Assembly: GCA_905221605.1 (NCBI GenBank)
Contig: CAJNDS010002401.1
Location: 1 to 40,000 of the forward strand
Source of the DNA: Symbiodinium natans
Lineage: Eukaryota > Sar > Dinophyceae > Suessiales > Symbiodiniaceae
Length of the DNA: 40,000 nucleotides
Direction: 5' to 3'
Each line of letters starts with the position of its first letter. The stretch's first letter is position 1. A program made the position numbers and the translations under genes. The notes beneath the pieces were generated by a model that saw nothing but the letters and a program-made list of their open reading frames with translations, had not been told where the DNA came from and did not search any database. Of the stretch, positions 21,301 to 26,732 are shown piece after piece.

Positions 21301-23192
21301 CCCCAAACACCCTAAATCCCCTAAGGCCGCAAACCCCAAACCACCCAGGAAGGAAACCCCTAAAAACACCCTAGAAACCCCTCGTAAATGGAACCCCCCC
21401 CCCCCTTCCCCCGCAAAAAAAACTATTGACAACAAAAGAGCACACACACAAAAGAAAACACACAAAAAGACGCAACACCATTTGCAAGGCCTCCGCGGCC
21501 CGAGCTGCCGGTGCCGGTCGGGGGACCCGCCGCGGCCGGAGGCGGCTCACCTACCCGGAGCCCTACTTCAACCAACGCTAGAATCCGAAACCCGGAAGCC
21601 CTAAAACCCAGGAACCCGAAACCCGGAAGCCCTCAAACTCCGGAATTTCTCAAGCGCTGGACCGCCCAGGTCTGCGCTGCTTTGAGTCGGCCTTCTGCTG
21701 GCGCAGGTGCCGGGGTCGGGGAACCTCAGCTTTGGGTTGCTGCTTTAGCTTTATAGTAGAAGCCAAAAGTTGGAAACTCAATAGCCTCAATCCCTAAGAG
21801 TAAAGTAGAGGGAATCCCAGCACTGTTTGTCCTAAAAAGGTTTCCAACCTTTTTGGGGTTCACTGTAGATGGGTTGTTCAGGGGTCTTAGGGGGTTTCGT
21901 AGGTGGTTCTGAGGTTTTCTTTCTCGGTATTCTTTTTGATTTTTTTTTTTTGGGGGGGGGGGGGGGGGTGATTGGGGGGACGAGATTTGGGGCTTTGGCT
22001 TGGGTAGCACCCGACGTGAGTGACTGCTTGTAGGCCCTCAAACCTTGAACATCCTTGAACCCTTGAACCCGTTGAATCGTGCTTCTACGAGGGAGCTTGC
22101 TACAGGTCTCGCACAGCCACTCGAACCTGGTGAGAGCTGAGGGCTCGCACTGGGACTGGCGGTGGCGCTCTCTGCGGCACCTGATGCCTGCATCTGCCGC
22201 TGCTGCCGGTACCTGCGTCGTGGGTGTATATTGCGGCGGGGCCAAGCGTTGCAAGTCCGCTTGTGGCCACCGTGAGATGTTGACAAGAGGGCGGGCGCAG
22301 GTTCCCAGCATCCAAGGGCCGTCGGGAAGCAAGCGACCAACACATCCAAGACTTCACCAAACACAACCTTCCACCTATTGGAGTCGTGAAAAAGACACGG
22401 GTGCCAAGGAAGTGCGGATCTCCATTTTCTGACAAAACCATGATGAAACCTGCAACGTCCGAGGGCATGGGCTAAAAGCGGAGGTCCTGAAGGCTCTTAA
22501 ACTCTCAGCTCCATCCTCTCAAAACAAGCCTAGCAAAGCAAAACAGGGCTCACGATCGCACAGTTGGCCGCGCTGGCTGGGGATCCATCAAGGGCTCCTT
22601 GCAGGTAAGAGGACACAGTTCAAGCAAGGTTGAGGCCAGATTGAAGTGGAGAGACGTTCGCAGAAGCCGCCATGCCACGAAAAGATGGATCATGGCGAAT
22701 GGTGTAGTGTTGGTTCCGAGATCCTGAACCCATCAAGGCACTAAGCCTAAACAGCAAGCCTGAATCTGTAGCAGCAGGGTCTGGGGCACTCAGGTTGAGG
22801 GCTTCGGGTGTGAAACCCTTGTTCAGGCAGCTAGCTTGGGCTTCAGGATTTCGGATTCGCGGCCAACCCTTTCCCCTAAAACATAAGCTTTGTGGTTCAA
22901 CAGGTGCAGGCTCGGCAACAGGAATGTCCTGCTGCTGAGTCCGCCGTCTTCCCATCTGCAGAGCGCAGTACCTCAAGAAGCAGCGGCTTCTGAAAAAACT
23001 GCTGAATCAGGCCACATGCGTCCAGCCGCCTGACTAAGCTCCGGACCCCTGGCCCCTACATATACTCCTACATCCTTTGCATACCTTGCATCCTCAGCCC
23101 TGCGCTTCTACTCCCTTGCACATAGAGATGATGCGGTCCTAAAATTCCCTTGAGCTCTGTTTACGCAAAGGCTGTGAAAGTCATAGGGGGGA
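2506..23192 (-). CDS. Highly split PPR-repeat gene (overall span; exons listed separately)
   Basis: A minus-strand series of short islands encodes degenerate pentatricopeptide repeats. PPR proteins are usually organelle-targeted RNA-binding helical-repeat proteins acting in RNA editing, cleavage or stability. Each motif shows the same spacing: a Cys or small residue, six residues on a Trp or other large residue, then x-x-Ala-Leu, then about 35 residues to the next Cys, as in SACVGRLKW followed by RQALALF. From 13622 to 2506 nearly every exon end matches the phase of the next start and restores this spacing. Donors inferred for 29 exons are about 14 GC, 8 GT and 7 GA, the mixture known from dinoflagellates. 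No PPR C-terminal E or DYW domain or targeting peptide is visible. The 5' end is unknown; the 3' end is taken at a TAG at 2506. Two in-frame TGA codons (8588 and 9113) mean it may be decayed. Confidence 0.7.
2661..2704 (+). repeat. TTTAGGG array at an intron 3' end
   Basis: Reads CCCTAAA on the minus strand and ends 6 nt before the AG of the last PPR exon. Confidence 0.9.
3049..3111 (-). repeat. CCCTAAA/CCCTGAA array at an intron 5' end
   Basis: Immediately downstream (minus sense) of the GT donor of the 3112-3237 exon. Confidence 0.9.
3112..3237 (-). CDS. PPR gene exon
   Basis: TGCCAG acceptor, phase 0; 42 codons with AWEMALHFFHAMADLH then VVDAAAIGAALGACSGGRW. It joins the upstream exon as AACAAAQ|AWEMAL, a clean PPR. 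A GT donor (CTC|GTTGAGGG) leads directly into TTTAGGG repeats in the gene sense. Confidence 0.85.
3246..3300 (+). repeat. TTTAGGG array at an intron 3' end
   Basis: Ends within 10 nt of the acceptor of the 3112-3237 exon. Confidence 0.9.
3682..3822 (-). repeat. CCCTAAA/CCCTGAA array at an intron 5' end
   Basis: About 20 units, including a block of CCCTGAA variants. Follows the GC donor of the 3843-3908 exon. Confidence 0.95.
3843..3908 (-). CDS. PPR gene exon
   Basis: 22 codons, phase 0 at both ends, including SDAVTFNTTIAACAAAQ, a typical first PPR helix. Acceptor GCAAGCAG|GCC; GC donor CAG|GCAACC, followed 20 nt later by TTTAGGG repeats. Confidence 0.85.
3943..4020 (+). repeat. TTTAGGG array at an intron 3' end
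   Basis: About 11 units ending about 34 nt before the acceptor of the 3843-3908 exon. Confidence 0.95.
4170..4270 (-). repeat. CCCTAAA array at an intron 5' end
   Basis: Starts five nt beyond the donor of the 4275-4367 exon; 12 perfect units. Confidence 0.95.
4275..4367 (-). CDS. PPR gene exon
   Basis: 31 codons, phase 0 to 0: VVVNAAMAACGASRAW then QRAVALTQLLQR. Acceptor AAGCTCAG|GTC lies 20 nt after CCCTAAA repeats. GC donor CAG|GCATGG runs straight into TTTAGGG. Strong PPR spacing (C, six on W, A-V-A-L). Confidence 0.9.
4384..4441 (+). repeat. TTTAGGG/TTCAGGG array at an intron 3' end
   Basis: Ends within 17 nt of the acceptor of the 4275-4367 exon; the outer half drifts to TTCAGGG. Confidence 0.9.
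4643..4730 (-). CDS. PPR gene exon (degenerate)
   Basis: Acceptor GCTCAG|G, GC donor AGC|GCACAA. Its phases (2 in, 0 out) are exactly what is needed between the 4930 and 4367 exons. It reads YSQGVAQPNTAARRK then NCPEALTSAARIPS; only EAL is PPR-like, so the case rests mainly on phase fit. Confidence 0.55.
4827..4930 (-). CDS. PPR gene exon
   Basis: Encodes VSWSSCITACAQGQNAD then AALQLYDEWLSQLFP, nearly one whole PPR. Acceptor ATGATCCAG|GTA follows CCCTAAACCC; GC donor CACAG|GCGATG. Joined upstream it gives LPRDA|VSWSSCITAC. Confidence 0.85.
5114..5657. mobile_element. Inverted-repeat element, copy 1
   Basis: Left end AAATAGAAATTGTAGG and right end TATACAATTTCTATAAA are reverse complements, each next to CCCTAAA repeats. 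The interior has poly-C-rich sequence and a 75-bp-period duplication. No coding frame; looks non-autonomous. Lies in the PPR intron between 5700 and 4930. Confidence 0.65.
5461..5588. repeat. 75-bp-period tandem duplication
   Basis: A block starting AGCCTGGCACTTTTGTTC occurs at about 5461 and 5536, nearly identical over 50 bp. Confidence 0.9.
5700..5864 (-). CDS. PPR gene exon
   Basis: 55 codons; the core VSFNTVMSACVGRLKW then RQALALFDLMLTKLLPRDA is the best PPR in the window. An in-frame upstream part, LKWRQTNATKNLGSPEHC, fits the second half of the previous repeat. Start taken at AAG|CTTAAGTGG; an alternative acceptor CTGCAG|GTC at 5804 also keeps phase 0. GC donor GCT|GCACCT. Confidence 0.85.
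6270..6565. repeat. Degenerate 22-bp satellite
   Basis: About 12 units around GATTCGGGAAACTGGAAAG; an inverted block follows at 6645-6735. Confidence 0.85.
6645..6735. repeat. Inverted block of the same satellite
   Basis: Units of TTTCCTGAATCG, the reverse complement of the 6270-6565 unit, forming a large foldback. Confidence 0.8.
6828..6925 (-). CDS. PPR gene exon
   Basis: Acceptor GACTTGCAG|GC just after CCCTAAACCCTAG. Encodes NWQLASWLLFEFPRKGL then QADEAGTCSSCGVTG. Joined to the upstream exon it gives ERASG|NWQLASWLL. GA donor GGG|GATGAG; donor less certain than the acceptor. Confidence 0.8.
7089..7122. mobile_element. End fragment of the inverted-repeat element
   Basis: CCTCAAGACAAAACAAATAG then AAATTGTATG, the left terminus only, fused to CCCTAAA. 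Confidence 0.6.
7172..7240 (-). CDS. PPR gene exon
   Basis: Acceptor CCACTCCACAG|GG 20 nt after telomere-like repeats; contains SLTSANACLSALERAS. GC donor AGTG|GCTTGG. Phase 1 on both sides matches its neighbours. Confidence 0.85.
7455..7565 (-). repeat. Perfect CCCTAAA array
   Basis: About 15 uninterrupted units, one of the two longest perfect interstitial arrays. Confidence 0.97.
7751..8050. mobile_element. Inverted-repeat element, copy 2
   Basis: Left CTCAAGACAAAATAAATAG then AAATTGTATG; right CAAACCCTATACAATTTC then TATC. Interior motif AAAATGTTTCGGTCA is shared with the 34.4 kb copy. Poly-C core. Confidence 0.7.
8079..8120 (-). CDS. PPR gene micro-exon (42 nt)
   Basis: Encodes FLQDAWNSGERCE between acceptor CCTAAG|GC and GC donor GAAG|GCGAAG. 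It is preceded in frame by TAA, so it must start at this acceptor. It joins as WLHALG|FLQDAWNSGERCEG|SSFPLPSL, restoring repeat length exactly. Confidence 0.7.
8476..8572 (-). CDS. PPR gene exon (start uncertain)
   Basis: Encodes LFVSLDALHRTEGHRAA then FSEACRDGSSWLHAL; C, six residues, W, then HAL. GC donor CTTG|GCAGCT. Acceptor taken at GCGAAG|CTT. The PPR-like frame continues upstream as ALAK and, beyond a TGA at 8588-8590, to an acceptor TTGCAG at 8607. Confidence 0.75.
8644..8690 (-). repeat. CCCTAAA array
   Basis: Six to seven units following (minus sense) the 8702-8770 exon. Confidence 0.9.
8702..8770 (-). CDS. PPR gene exon
   Basis: Acceptor TTCCGACAG|GCA, phase 0: AVLLLLKHRPLLDAV then TCTAAVTA, the second helix of one repeat and the first of the next. 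The donor is unclear and the junction to the next exon is not resolved. TTTAGGG repeats begin about 12 nt downstream in the gene sense. Confidence 0.7.
8910..8965 (-). CDS. PPR gene exon
   Basis: Acceptor GGCAGCAG|GC, then MDARVTAEFGRAMRRSAD; GC donor GAT|GCACTT. It joins upstream as LDCKDG|MDARVTAEF and downstream as RRSAD|AVLLLL. The conserved Cys and Trp are both lost here. Confidence 0.7.
9022..9160 (-). CDS. PPR gene exon carrying an in-frame TGA
   Basis: Includes FPSYLLRMFAGSCRKGW then RAVSRLQQLDCKD, with GT donor GATG|GTACTT. Upstream in the same frame lies DTEGFVFGVYKVLPL, separated by TGA at 9113-9115, yet the total length suits a PPR. Either the stop is real (decay), or the exon begins at GGGCAG (9077) and the upstream part belongs elsewhere. 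Confidence 0.6.
9195..9260 (-). CDS. PPR gene exon
   Basis: 22 codons: ARKSFIALSTTVLAC then SGASKWE. Acceptor CGAAGCAG|GCT; GT donor GAG|GTGGGC. If spliced to GAC at 9160 the intron would be only 34 nt. Confidence 0.75.
9499..9575 (-). CDS. PPR gene exon
   Basis: Acceptor GGTCCAG|GA; VARAASWEAALALWALE then TPATRQEK, a second PPR helix. GT donor AAA|GTTCAGGG leads into repeats (a GA donor six bases earlier is an alternative). Confidence 0.85.
9608..9742. repeat. 68-bp tandem duplication
   Basis: Two copies of a block containing AACAAAACCTGGTNCATTAG and CATGTATGGTGCC, differing at only a few positions. Confidence 0.9.
10338..10405 (-). repeat. CCCTAAA array
   Basis: About nine perfect units just beyond the donor side of the 10436-10505 exon. 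Confidence 0.95.
10436..10505 (-). CDS. PPR gene exon
   Basis: Acceptor AACACAG|ATG; MSLALLFNLRMQHSP then VAVGAAIA. GA donor GCAG|GAGAAG. It joins as VQWQ|MSLALLF and GAAIAG|VARAASW, both excellent PPR junctions. Confidence 0.85.
10920..10973 (-). CDS. PPR gene exon
   Basis: 18 codons, DFVGSAAVSCCSRNVQWQ, phase 0 both sides. Acceptor CTCTCGAG|GAC; GC donor CAG|GCACCC. Confidence 0.8.
11184..11227 (-). CDS. PPR gene micro-exon (44 nt)
   Basis: Encodes PRLLEDLQAGRVPP, a second helix. Acceptor AACAGAG|TT, GA donor CCA|GACGCA. GAC also starts the next exon, so the cut could shift by three bases. Confidence 0.7.
11341..11401 (-). CDS. PPR gene exon
   Basis: VALALGAVAAWCEKLVKG, a first helix with Gly at the Trp position. 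Acceptor CCGTAG|GTT, GA donor CTTG|GAGCTT. Phases 0 and 1 fit, and repeat length is exact after joining. Confidence 0.65.
11512..11559 (-). CDS. PPR gene micro-exon (48 nt)
   Basis: AEGLEALKLRIWSGGR; EALKL aligns with the conserved x-A-L of the second helix. Acceptor TTTTGCAG|GCA, GT donor AGG|GTCTGA. Supported mainly by phase and spacing. Confidence 0.6.
11698..11742 (-). CDS. PPR gene micro-exon (45 nt)
   Basis: DPVAAAATLGARGLG, a first helix lacking Cys. Acceptor CCCTAG|GAT is itself the end of a CCCTAAA-type array. GC donor GGG|GCTCGG. Confidence 0.6.
11746..11790 (+). repeat. TTTAGGG array that supplies a splice acceptor
   Basis: Read on the minus strand it ends CCCTAG|GAT, so the acceptor of the 11698-11742 exon lies at the array edge. 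Confidence 0.9.
12404..12445 (-). CDS. PPR gene micro-exon (42 nt)
   Basis: ALALHADDRSKYSP; acceptor ACCCTCCAG|GCG, GA donor CCG|GACCGT. It joins as AWPA|ALALH and KYSP|DPVAAA. Confidence 0.75.
12613..12670 (-). CDS. PPR gene exon
   Basis: GLRISEAISACSKASAWPA, a near-canonical first helix with Cys and Trp six apart. Acceptor GTCGCTAG|C, GC donor GCG|GCGAGG. Confidence 0.85.
12816..12960 (-). CDS. PPR gene exon
   Basis: 47 codons: DVAVGANLHDRPG near the start and ALHFFETLPLSAKNEV at the end. Acceptor GACAATAG|GC, GC donor GAGGT|GCACCG. The 3' junction gives KNEV|GLRISEAISAC with exact repeat length. The middle (HDTNPHQAPADSPVPQ) is a poor PPR; another frame from the same acceptor, AMLLLVQTCMTVPE, is also PPR-like. 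Confidence 0.75.
13108..13198 (-). CDS. PPR gene exon
   Basis: GALVSLFLYLHGFNVEV then LNRSIRASDKGML; GT donor CTGG|GTTCCC. Acceptor GCAAG|GGA keeps phase 0 with the upstream exon; nearby AGs are alternatives. Confidence 0.7.
13256..13332 (-). repeat. CCCTAAA array with variants
   Basis: Ten or so units; marks the 5' side of no identified exon, so an unseen exon or a plain insertion is possible. Confidence 0.9.
13384..13492. repeat. Foldback element, copy 1
   Basis: Arms CTGGTTCTTAGTAGGGAATG (left) and CATTCCCTACGAAGAGCCAG (right) are imperfect reverse complements. Related to the 36.57 kb element. Confidence 0.75.
13542..13622 (-). CDS. PPR gene exon
   Basis: TLGYPRAHYFGLARQL then VLFSRAGEWEE, a first helix ending in Trp. 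Acceptor GTCGGGAG|ACC follows CCCTAAA repeats (13635-13668). GT donor GAG|GTCCCA, with a GA alternative three bases earlier. Confidence 0.65.
13635..13668 (+). repeat. TTTAGGG array before the 13542-13622 exon
   Basis: Four to five units, ending 10 nt before the GGGAG acceptor (minus sense). Confidence 0.9.
13910..14440. repeat. Tandem duplication, unit about 315 bp
   Basis: Both copies contain ACAGTGTTAAGAACAGCAAA and AAAGACAATGATTCTTCA, with G/C-rich segments between. A third partial copy may follow to 14530. Minus-strand frames of 178 and 210 codons cross it but look like chance. Confidence 0.85.
14530..15640. other. Unassigned GC-rich DNA
   Basis: No exon recognised. A minus frame at 15433-15627 containing LARHAGVSFSIARLTR is mildly HTH-like, but the other strand is equally open. 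Confidence 0.4.
15661..15748. repeat. GTGAGAGTGAGC-type minisatellite
   Basis: Degenerate 6/12-mer GTGAG(A/C/G) repeat followed by G-rich DNA to 15850. Confidence 0.9.
15996..16176. repeat. TATATACTA palindromic repeat
   Basis: About 15 units of an AT-only repeat able to form cruciforms. Confidence 0.95.
16177..17300. other. AT-rich unique DNA with no gene seen
   Basis: Contains a diverged CATCATGCATC(C/G)TTGTCAA repeat at 16650-16820 and two hairpins (16940/17024 and 17235-17264). No telomere-like repeat. Confidence 0.5.
17235..17264. other. Perfect 12-bp hairpin
   Basis: GGGGGGAGGAAC, loop ACTTAG, GTTCCTCCCCCC. Confidence 0.95.
17541..18336. repeat. (CT)n arrays
   Basis: Several long CT tracts separated by 50-100 bp of unique sequence; minus-strand RE-repeat frames across it are artefacts. 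Confidence 0.95.
18517..19218. repeat. Higher-order telomere-like repeat
   Basis: CCCTAAAA/CCCTACAAA units with a recurring spacer CCTAAGATGAGCTCCCAAA at about 18674, 18882, 19043 and 19210, i.e. units of 160-210 bp. Confidence 0.9.
19220..20110. other. Unassigned stretch
   Basis: Both strands have short open frames (plus YVYEMMQNAVFCCGVIERL at about 19860; minus MNRSRSMTPQQNTAFC nearby). A missing PPR exon may lie here, but none was fixed. Confidence 0.4.
19975..20034. other. Long perfect inverted repeat
   Basis: GGCACAGGTACGAGATGCCC and its exact reverse complement flank about 16 nt. Confidence 0.95.
20139..20263 (-). CDS. PPR gene exon (end uncertain)
   Basis: Acceptor GAAGCAG|GG, then VACTLRPDLCQNASQQRC and LRGVRNANWLLVALFEG. 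It joins the 22271 exon as STSHG|VACTLRPDL with correct length. Two other frames are also open here, so confidence is moderate. The donor is not identified. Confidence 0.5.
20690..20760 (+). repeat. TTTAGGG array
   Basis: About seven units plus variants, immediately upstream of the plus-strand 20790 frame. Confidence 0.95.
20790..20912 (+). CDS. Small plus-strand membrane-protein-like frame
   Basis: ATG to TAG, 40 codons: MSGFGFFSATSNIIGED then CEALSAIWVGALLIPFL and SEAEKP. It has one hydrophobic helix of about 13-15 residues. It begins right after a TTTAGGG-like array and ends in CCCTAGG. It could be a complete mini-protein, or an exon (AG acceptor at TTCTTCAG). It lies inside a PPR-gene intron on the opposite strand. 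Confidence 0.4.
   Translation: MSGFGFFSATSNIIGEDCEALSAIWVGALLIPFLSEAEKP
21489..21581 (+). CDS. Plus-strand coding-like island ending in TAG
   Basis: After GCAAG: ASAARAAGAGRGTRRGR then RRLTYPEPYFNQR and stop. Basic linker followed by an aromatic tail; could be a terminal exon. Product unknown. Confidence 0.3.
   Translation, partial: ASAARAAGAGRGTRRGRRRLTYPEPYFNQR
22271..22367 (-). CDS. PPR gene exon
   Basis: VVFGEVLDVLVACFPT then ALGCWEPAPALLSTSH. Acceptor GTGGAAG|GTT, GT donor CACG|GTGGCC. Cys to Trp distance is two longer than usual. Confidence 0.6.
22598..22723 (-). CDS. PPR gene exon
   Basis: 42 codons: DLGTNTTPFAMIHLFVAW then RLLRTSLHFNLASTLLEL. Acceptor GGTTCAG|GAT, GA donor AAG|GAGCCC. 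Phe replaces Trp, spacing conserved. Confidence 0.7.
22942..22989 (-). CDS. PPR gene micro-exon (48 nt)
   Basis: KPLLLEVLRSADGKTA after a T-rich acceptor CAGTTTTTTCAG; GA donor GCG|GACTCA. It joins as NFRT|KPLLLEVL and KTA|DLGTNTT with exact repeat spacing. Confidence 0.7.
23135..23192 (-). CDS. PPR gene exon, 5'-most well-joined
   Basis: PPYDFHSLCVNRAQGNFRT, a first helix. GC donor ACC|GCATCA. Acceptor taken at CTCGTAG; an upstream acceptor GTTTCAG at 23226 in the same frame would add SGPDFGVFSRS. An overlapping frame (ACLGGCSWFQA) is also PPR-like. Confidence 0.55.
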
Positions 23193-23763
23193 CTACGAGA
23201 GAACACCCCGAAGTCAGGCCCCGAGCCTGAAACCACGAGCAGCCGCCCAAGCAGGCCCCAAAAAGCCCCCCTACCAAAGGTGTATCTTGGGATGTTAACC
23301 AGAAGCTCCAAACCCCAAAACTAGCAAAACAAATCAAAAACAAAACAAAATCCAAAAGCCCTGAAAACCACTCAAAAACGCATAAAGCCAAGAAAACCCC
23401 AAACCCTCAACACCCTGTAAACCCCAAAAACCCCACAAAACATCGAAGCCCACTCGCAAGCCTCGCCGGCCTCCCGTGCAGGTCGAGAAAGACCAGAACC
23501 CCAACACCCTAAAACCCCTAAGCCCCCAGAAGCGCGACAACGCCTAAAACCCCCAAAATCCCCAAAACCCCTAAAGCCTTTCAGGCCCGAAAAACCCTTC
23601 CAAAACCCTTCGAAAATCCCAAATAACCCCTAAAACCCCCAAACCCTAAAACCCGCCGAAAACCGCCCCAACAACCCCCAAACACCCTCAAAAACCCCCC
23701 CAAAACCCTAAAACCCCCTCAACCACCCCCCCCCCCCCCCCCCCCCCCCCAAAACAAAAAAAA

Positions 23764-23856
23764 GCCGGGCTCCCCCGGCAGGCCGAGGAAGAAGACCAGC
23801 GTCACCCCCACGCCGATCAGGATCGAGGCCAGGGCTCCGTCAGTGCTCCTCAGGCT
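23764..23856 (-). CDS. Possible exon with a membrane helix
   Basis: Reads SLRSTDGALASILIG then VGVTLVFFLGLPGEPG, a hydrophobic stretch of about 17 residues with Gly/Pro flanks, like a single-span membrane segment. Product not recognised. The plus strand also has an open basic frame here, so strand is uncertain. It ends next to a C-run/A-run junction. Confidence 0.35.
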
Positions 23857-24433
23857 GCTTGGGGGGATGCTGGTGTTGTTTGTTCTTCCTTTCTATTGTG
23901 TAGATTTTTTTGGGGTTTAAGGTGTTTAGGGGGTTTAGGGGTTTGGGGTTTAAGTTTTTGTTCTTGGTTTCTGTTTTTTTTTTTTTTTTTTTTTGGGGGG
24001 GGGGGGGGGTTTGGAGTTTGGGGGGTTTAGGTTTAAGGGGGTTAGGGGCTAGGGTTTAAGGCTAGGGTTTAGGGTTTGGGGGGTTTTTCTTTTGGGGGGG
24101 TTTAGGCTAGGGTTCAGGGCGGTTTGGGGGGTTTAGGGTGGGTTAGGGGGTTTGGGCGGTTGAGGGGTTGTCGAGGTTCTAAGGTTCTAGGGCTTTAGGG
24201 TCGGTAGAAAGTTCAAAGGTTTCGTGACTTGGGGTCAAGGCCTCCGTCCCGTTTTGATGTTCGTTATGTCTTGCTGCTACTCGGTTCCTCCTTTTTCCTT
24301 TGGCAAGGACAGTCCCAATCCCAGCAAGTCTAAGCCCTCAAGTGTTGTACAGCCGCTACACCGCCCAATTATATCCAGAAACCCTAAACCCTAAAACTCT
24401 AAACCCTAAACCCTAAACCCTAAACCTTTGAAG

Positions 24434-24562
24434 CCCCCCCCAACGTGTCGGCCGGGGTGCTTGGCCGCCACAGCCTCCTCCGGTGGGGGACTCTTCGGCC
24501 TCGGGGTGCCCGCGTTGACTGCTTGGGCTACCAGTGAGGCTTACCAAGAGCTGGCCCGCTTT
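24434..24562 (+). CDS. Plus-strand coding-like island
   Basis: CLAATASSGGGLFGLGV then PALTAWATSEAYQELARF. A small-residue hydrophobic stretch ending near Ala-Trp-Ala resembles a cleavable targeting segment, but that is inference only. Bounded by CCCTAAA (left) and TTTAGGG (right). Product unknown. Confidence 0.35.
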
Positions 24563-24716
24563 AGTAGGGTTTAGGGTTTAGGGTTTAGGCAGAGGTAGTA
24601 CCAAGACAAGCGCGCATGGGGGCGGTTCCAAAGATGTGGGGTGCCAAGGTTTGGGGGTTCCTACAATAGGGATTGAAGCGCATCGAGTTTGCGTGACAGG
24701 GGGCGAATGTGAAGAC

Positions 24717-24793
24717 CTGCTCTGAACAGGGACAGCCACGCGAAAGAAAGCGCATTGGGTTGAACATGCGTGGCACCACATAAAGACCAAAGA
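24717..24793 (-). CDS. PPR-like exon candidate
   Basis: LWSLCGATHVQPNALS then FAWLSLFRA; QPNALSFAWL resembles the P-N-x-x-S-F start of a PPR. Acceptor CCTGAG|T, GT donor GCAG|GTCTTC. It does not join the 25779 exon in phase, so an exon may be missing between them. Confidence 0.45.
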
Positions 24794-25778
24794 CTCAGGC
24801 TTCAAGATGCAAGGGGTTTTGGATTATGACGGTTGTACCCCCAAAGTTCCTTATATTATACTCCTCATATTACCCTTGCATTCTCTTGGGAGATCTTTAA
24901 AACGGGCCAAGGGTACCACCCTAGGGGTGCAAGGTAGAGTCCCTTGATCTGTTTGGTCTGGAAGGCCGGCTGGGCTCGTGGCTTCGTCTTGTTGTCATCA
25001 TTAGCAGGGCCTGCAACGGGGAGGTGCGCGTGGAGAGGAGGCCTGGAACCCGAAACCCTAACCCCTAAAAACCCTAAACCCTAAACCCCAAACCCTAAAC
25101 CCTAACCCTAAACCCTAACTCTAAACCCTAAACCATAGCCTCTAACCCCCAAACCCTTAAGCCCGGCCAGGTACCGTATCATATGGGCCAAACTTAAGCT
25201 GAAAGCCCGTTGCTGTCAACCCAGAGGCCTTCAGACCTTTGGGTTCCTGGGTTAGGGTTTAGGGTTTAAGAGCCTAGGGTTTAGGGTTTAAGAGCTTAAG
25301 AGCTTAGGAAGTGGGATTTAGGGATTGGGGTTCAGGTTTAGGGTTTGGGCTTCAGGGTTTGGAGTTTGGGGTTTGGGGTTTATTGTTTGGGGTTTGGGCC
25401 CACACCTTGGAGACCGCCTCTGGGCCCAGAGTAACACGCGCCCTGCAGGCCAACAAAACCAGTGGGTCCTAAGGCTCCTGAACCCTGCACGCCCAGCGAA
25501 CTAAGGAATCAGATTCCTTATCCTTAAAACCCCAAAAGCCCATACCCTAAAGCTCTGAGCCCTTTGAGGGTCTCTCTTAGCGCATTACCTAGGGCCCGTA
25601 GCTTCTTCCACTCGCGTGGCAGCTGAGGGTCTTTAGCAGATCAGCAAAAGCCGAGCTGTTCTAGGAAACTCCCAACGAGTATTTTTCCTTGCCTAGAGTC
25701 ACTCCGTAAACCCTAAACCCTCAACCCTAAACCGTTCGTTGAGAAATCCCTCGAAAAACATGTCACCATGGATCTTAC

Positions 25779-25876
25779 ATCTTGCCCAAACAGCCCCGGG
25801 CATAATCCCCGCGAAAGGAGTAGTTGTACCCAATGCGTGGATACCGTAGAAGCCAGGCTCCCTGAAGAGGTCAAGC
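25779..25876 (-). CDS. PPR-like exon candidate
   Basis: LTSSGSLASTVSTHW then VQLLLSRGLCPGLFGQD, with six residues from Ser (Cys position) to Trp. Acceptor GGATTTAG|GC; donor GAT|GTAAG is the best consensus donor in the window. Confidence 0.55.
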
Positions 25877-26026
25877 CTAAATCCGGTTGGTTGGGCACAT
25901 GTTTGCTGATCCGTGCTCTAGCACACGGCTTTCTGCGCGTGCGAACACTGCAGGCTACGCAGACGATCCGGTCCGTGCGGTTGGAGGCTTTTGGGGGATG
26001 CTAACTCCTGCATACCCTTATGAGGG

Positions 26027-26148
26027 ACCTTAGGGGTTCTTTAGGAACTACTTTTATATAGGGACTAACTATATAAAACATATAAGGAACCTTAGGGGTT
26101 CTTTAGGGACTTTTTGTATATAGGGACTATATAAGGTACATATAAGGG
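26027..26148. repeat. Tandem duplication of a palindromic unit
   Basis: AACCTTAGGGGTTCTTTAGG followed by TTTTATATAGGGACTA occurs twice, period about 63 bp. Confidence 0.85.
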
Positions 26149-26732
26149 TTTTATCCCCAAACCCCCGGCAATTGAAACTCCAAACTCCAGAGCCGCTCAG
26201 ATCTGGCCCATGATTAGGTCGATGAACTTGAGTGCTTGGCCTCCAGAGTCGGGGGCCAAGAGGGTGACAGCGTGATAACAGGCCCGCTGCTGGTTGCATA
26301 AGACACCCTATAAACCCTAAACCCTCAGCCCTAAGCCCTAAACCCTATCAGAACAATCTCAACCCATCCGGCCCACCCTGGAATGCTCGAGACATGAAAA
26401 AGCACATTTCCCGCGAAGGAGCCCTTATCCTCAGCAGCAGGATCCCGTAGGTTTCGCAAGGGATGCAGTGTCAGGGGCCCATTTTGTGAGAATGGGGTGT
26501 TGTGGGAAAGTTATTGAATAATTTAAACTCGTATCAGAAATTAAATGTCACATAGTGAGTAAGGGGACTACCGGGGCGACATGTCTTCGTCCTCCGGCTT
26601 CTGTATCAGGGCCCACCGGCTTCTAAACCCTAAACCCTAAACCCTGAACCCTGAACCCTGAACCCTGAGCCCTGAGCCCTAAACCCTGAACCCTGAACCC
26701 TAAACTCCGTGTGATGTCGCTACTGCTCAGGC

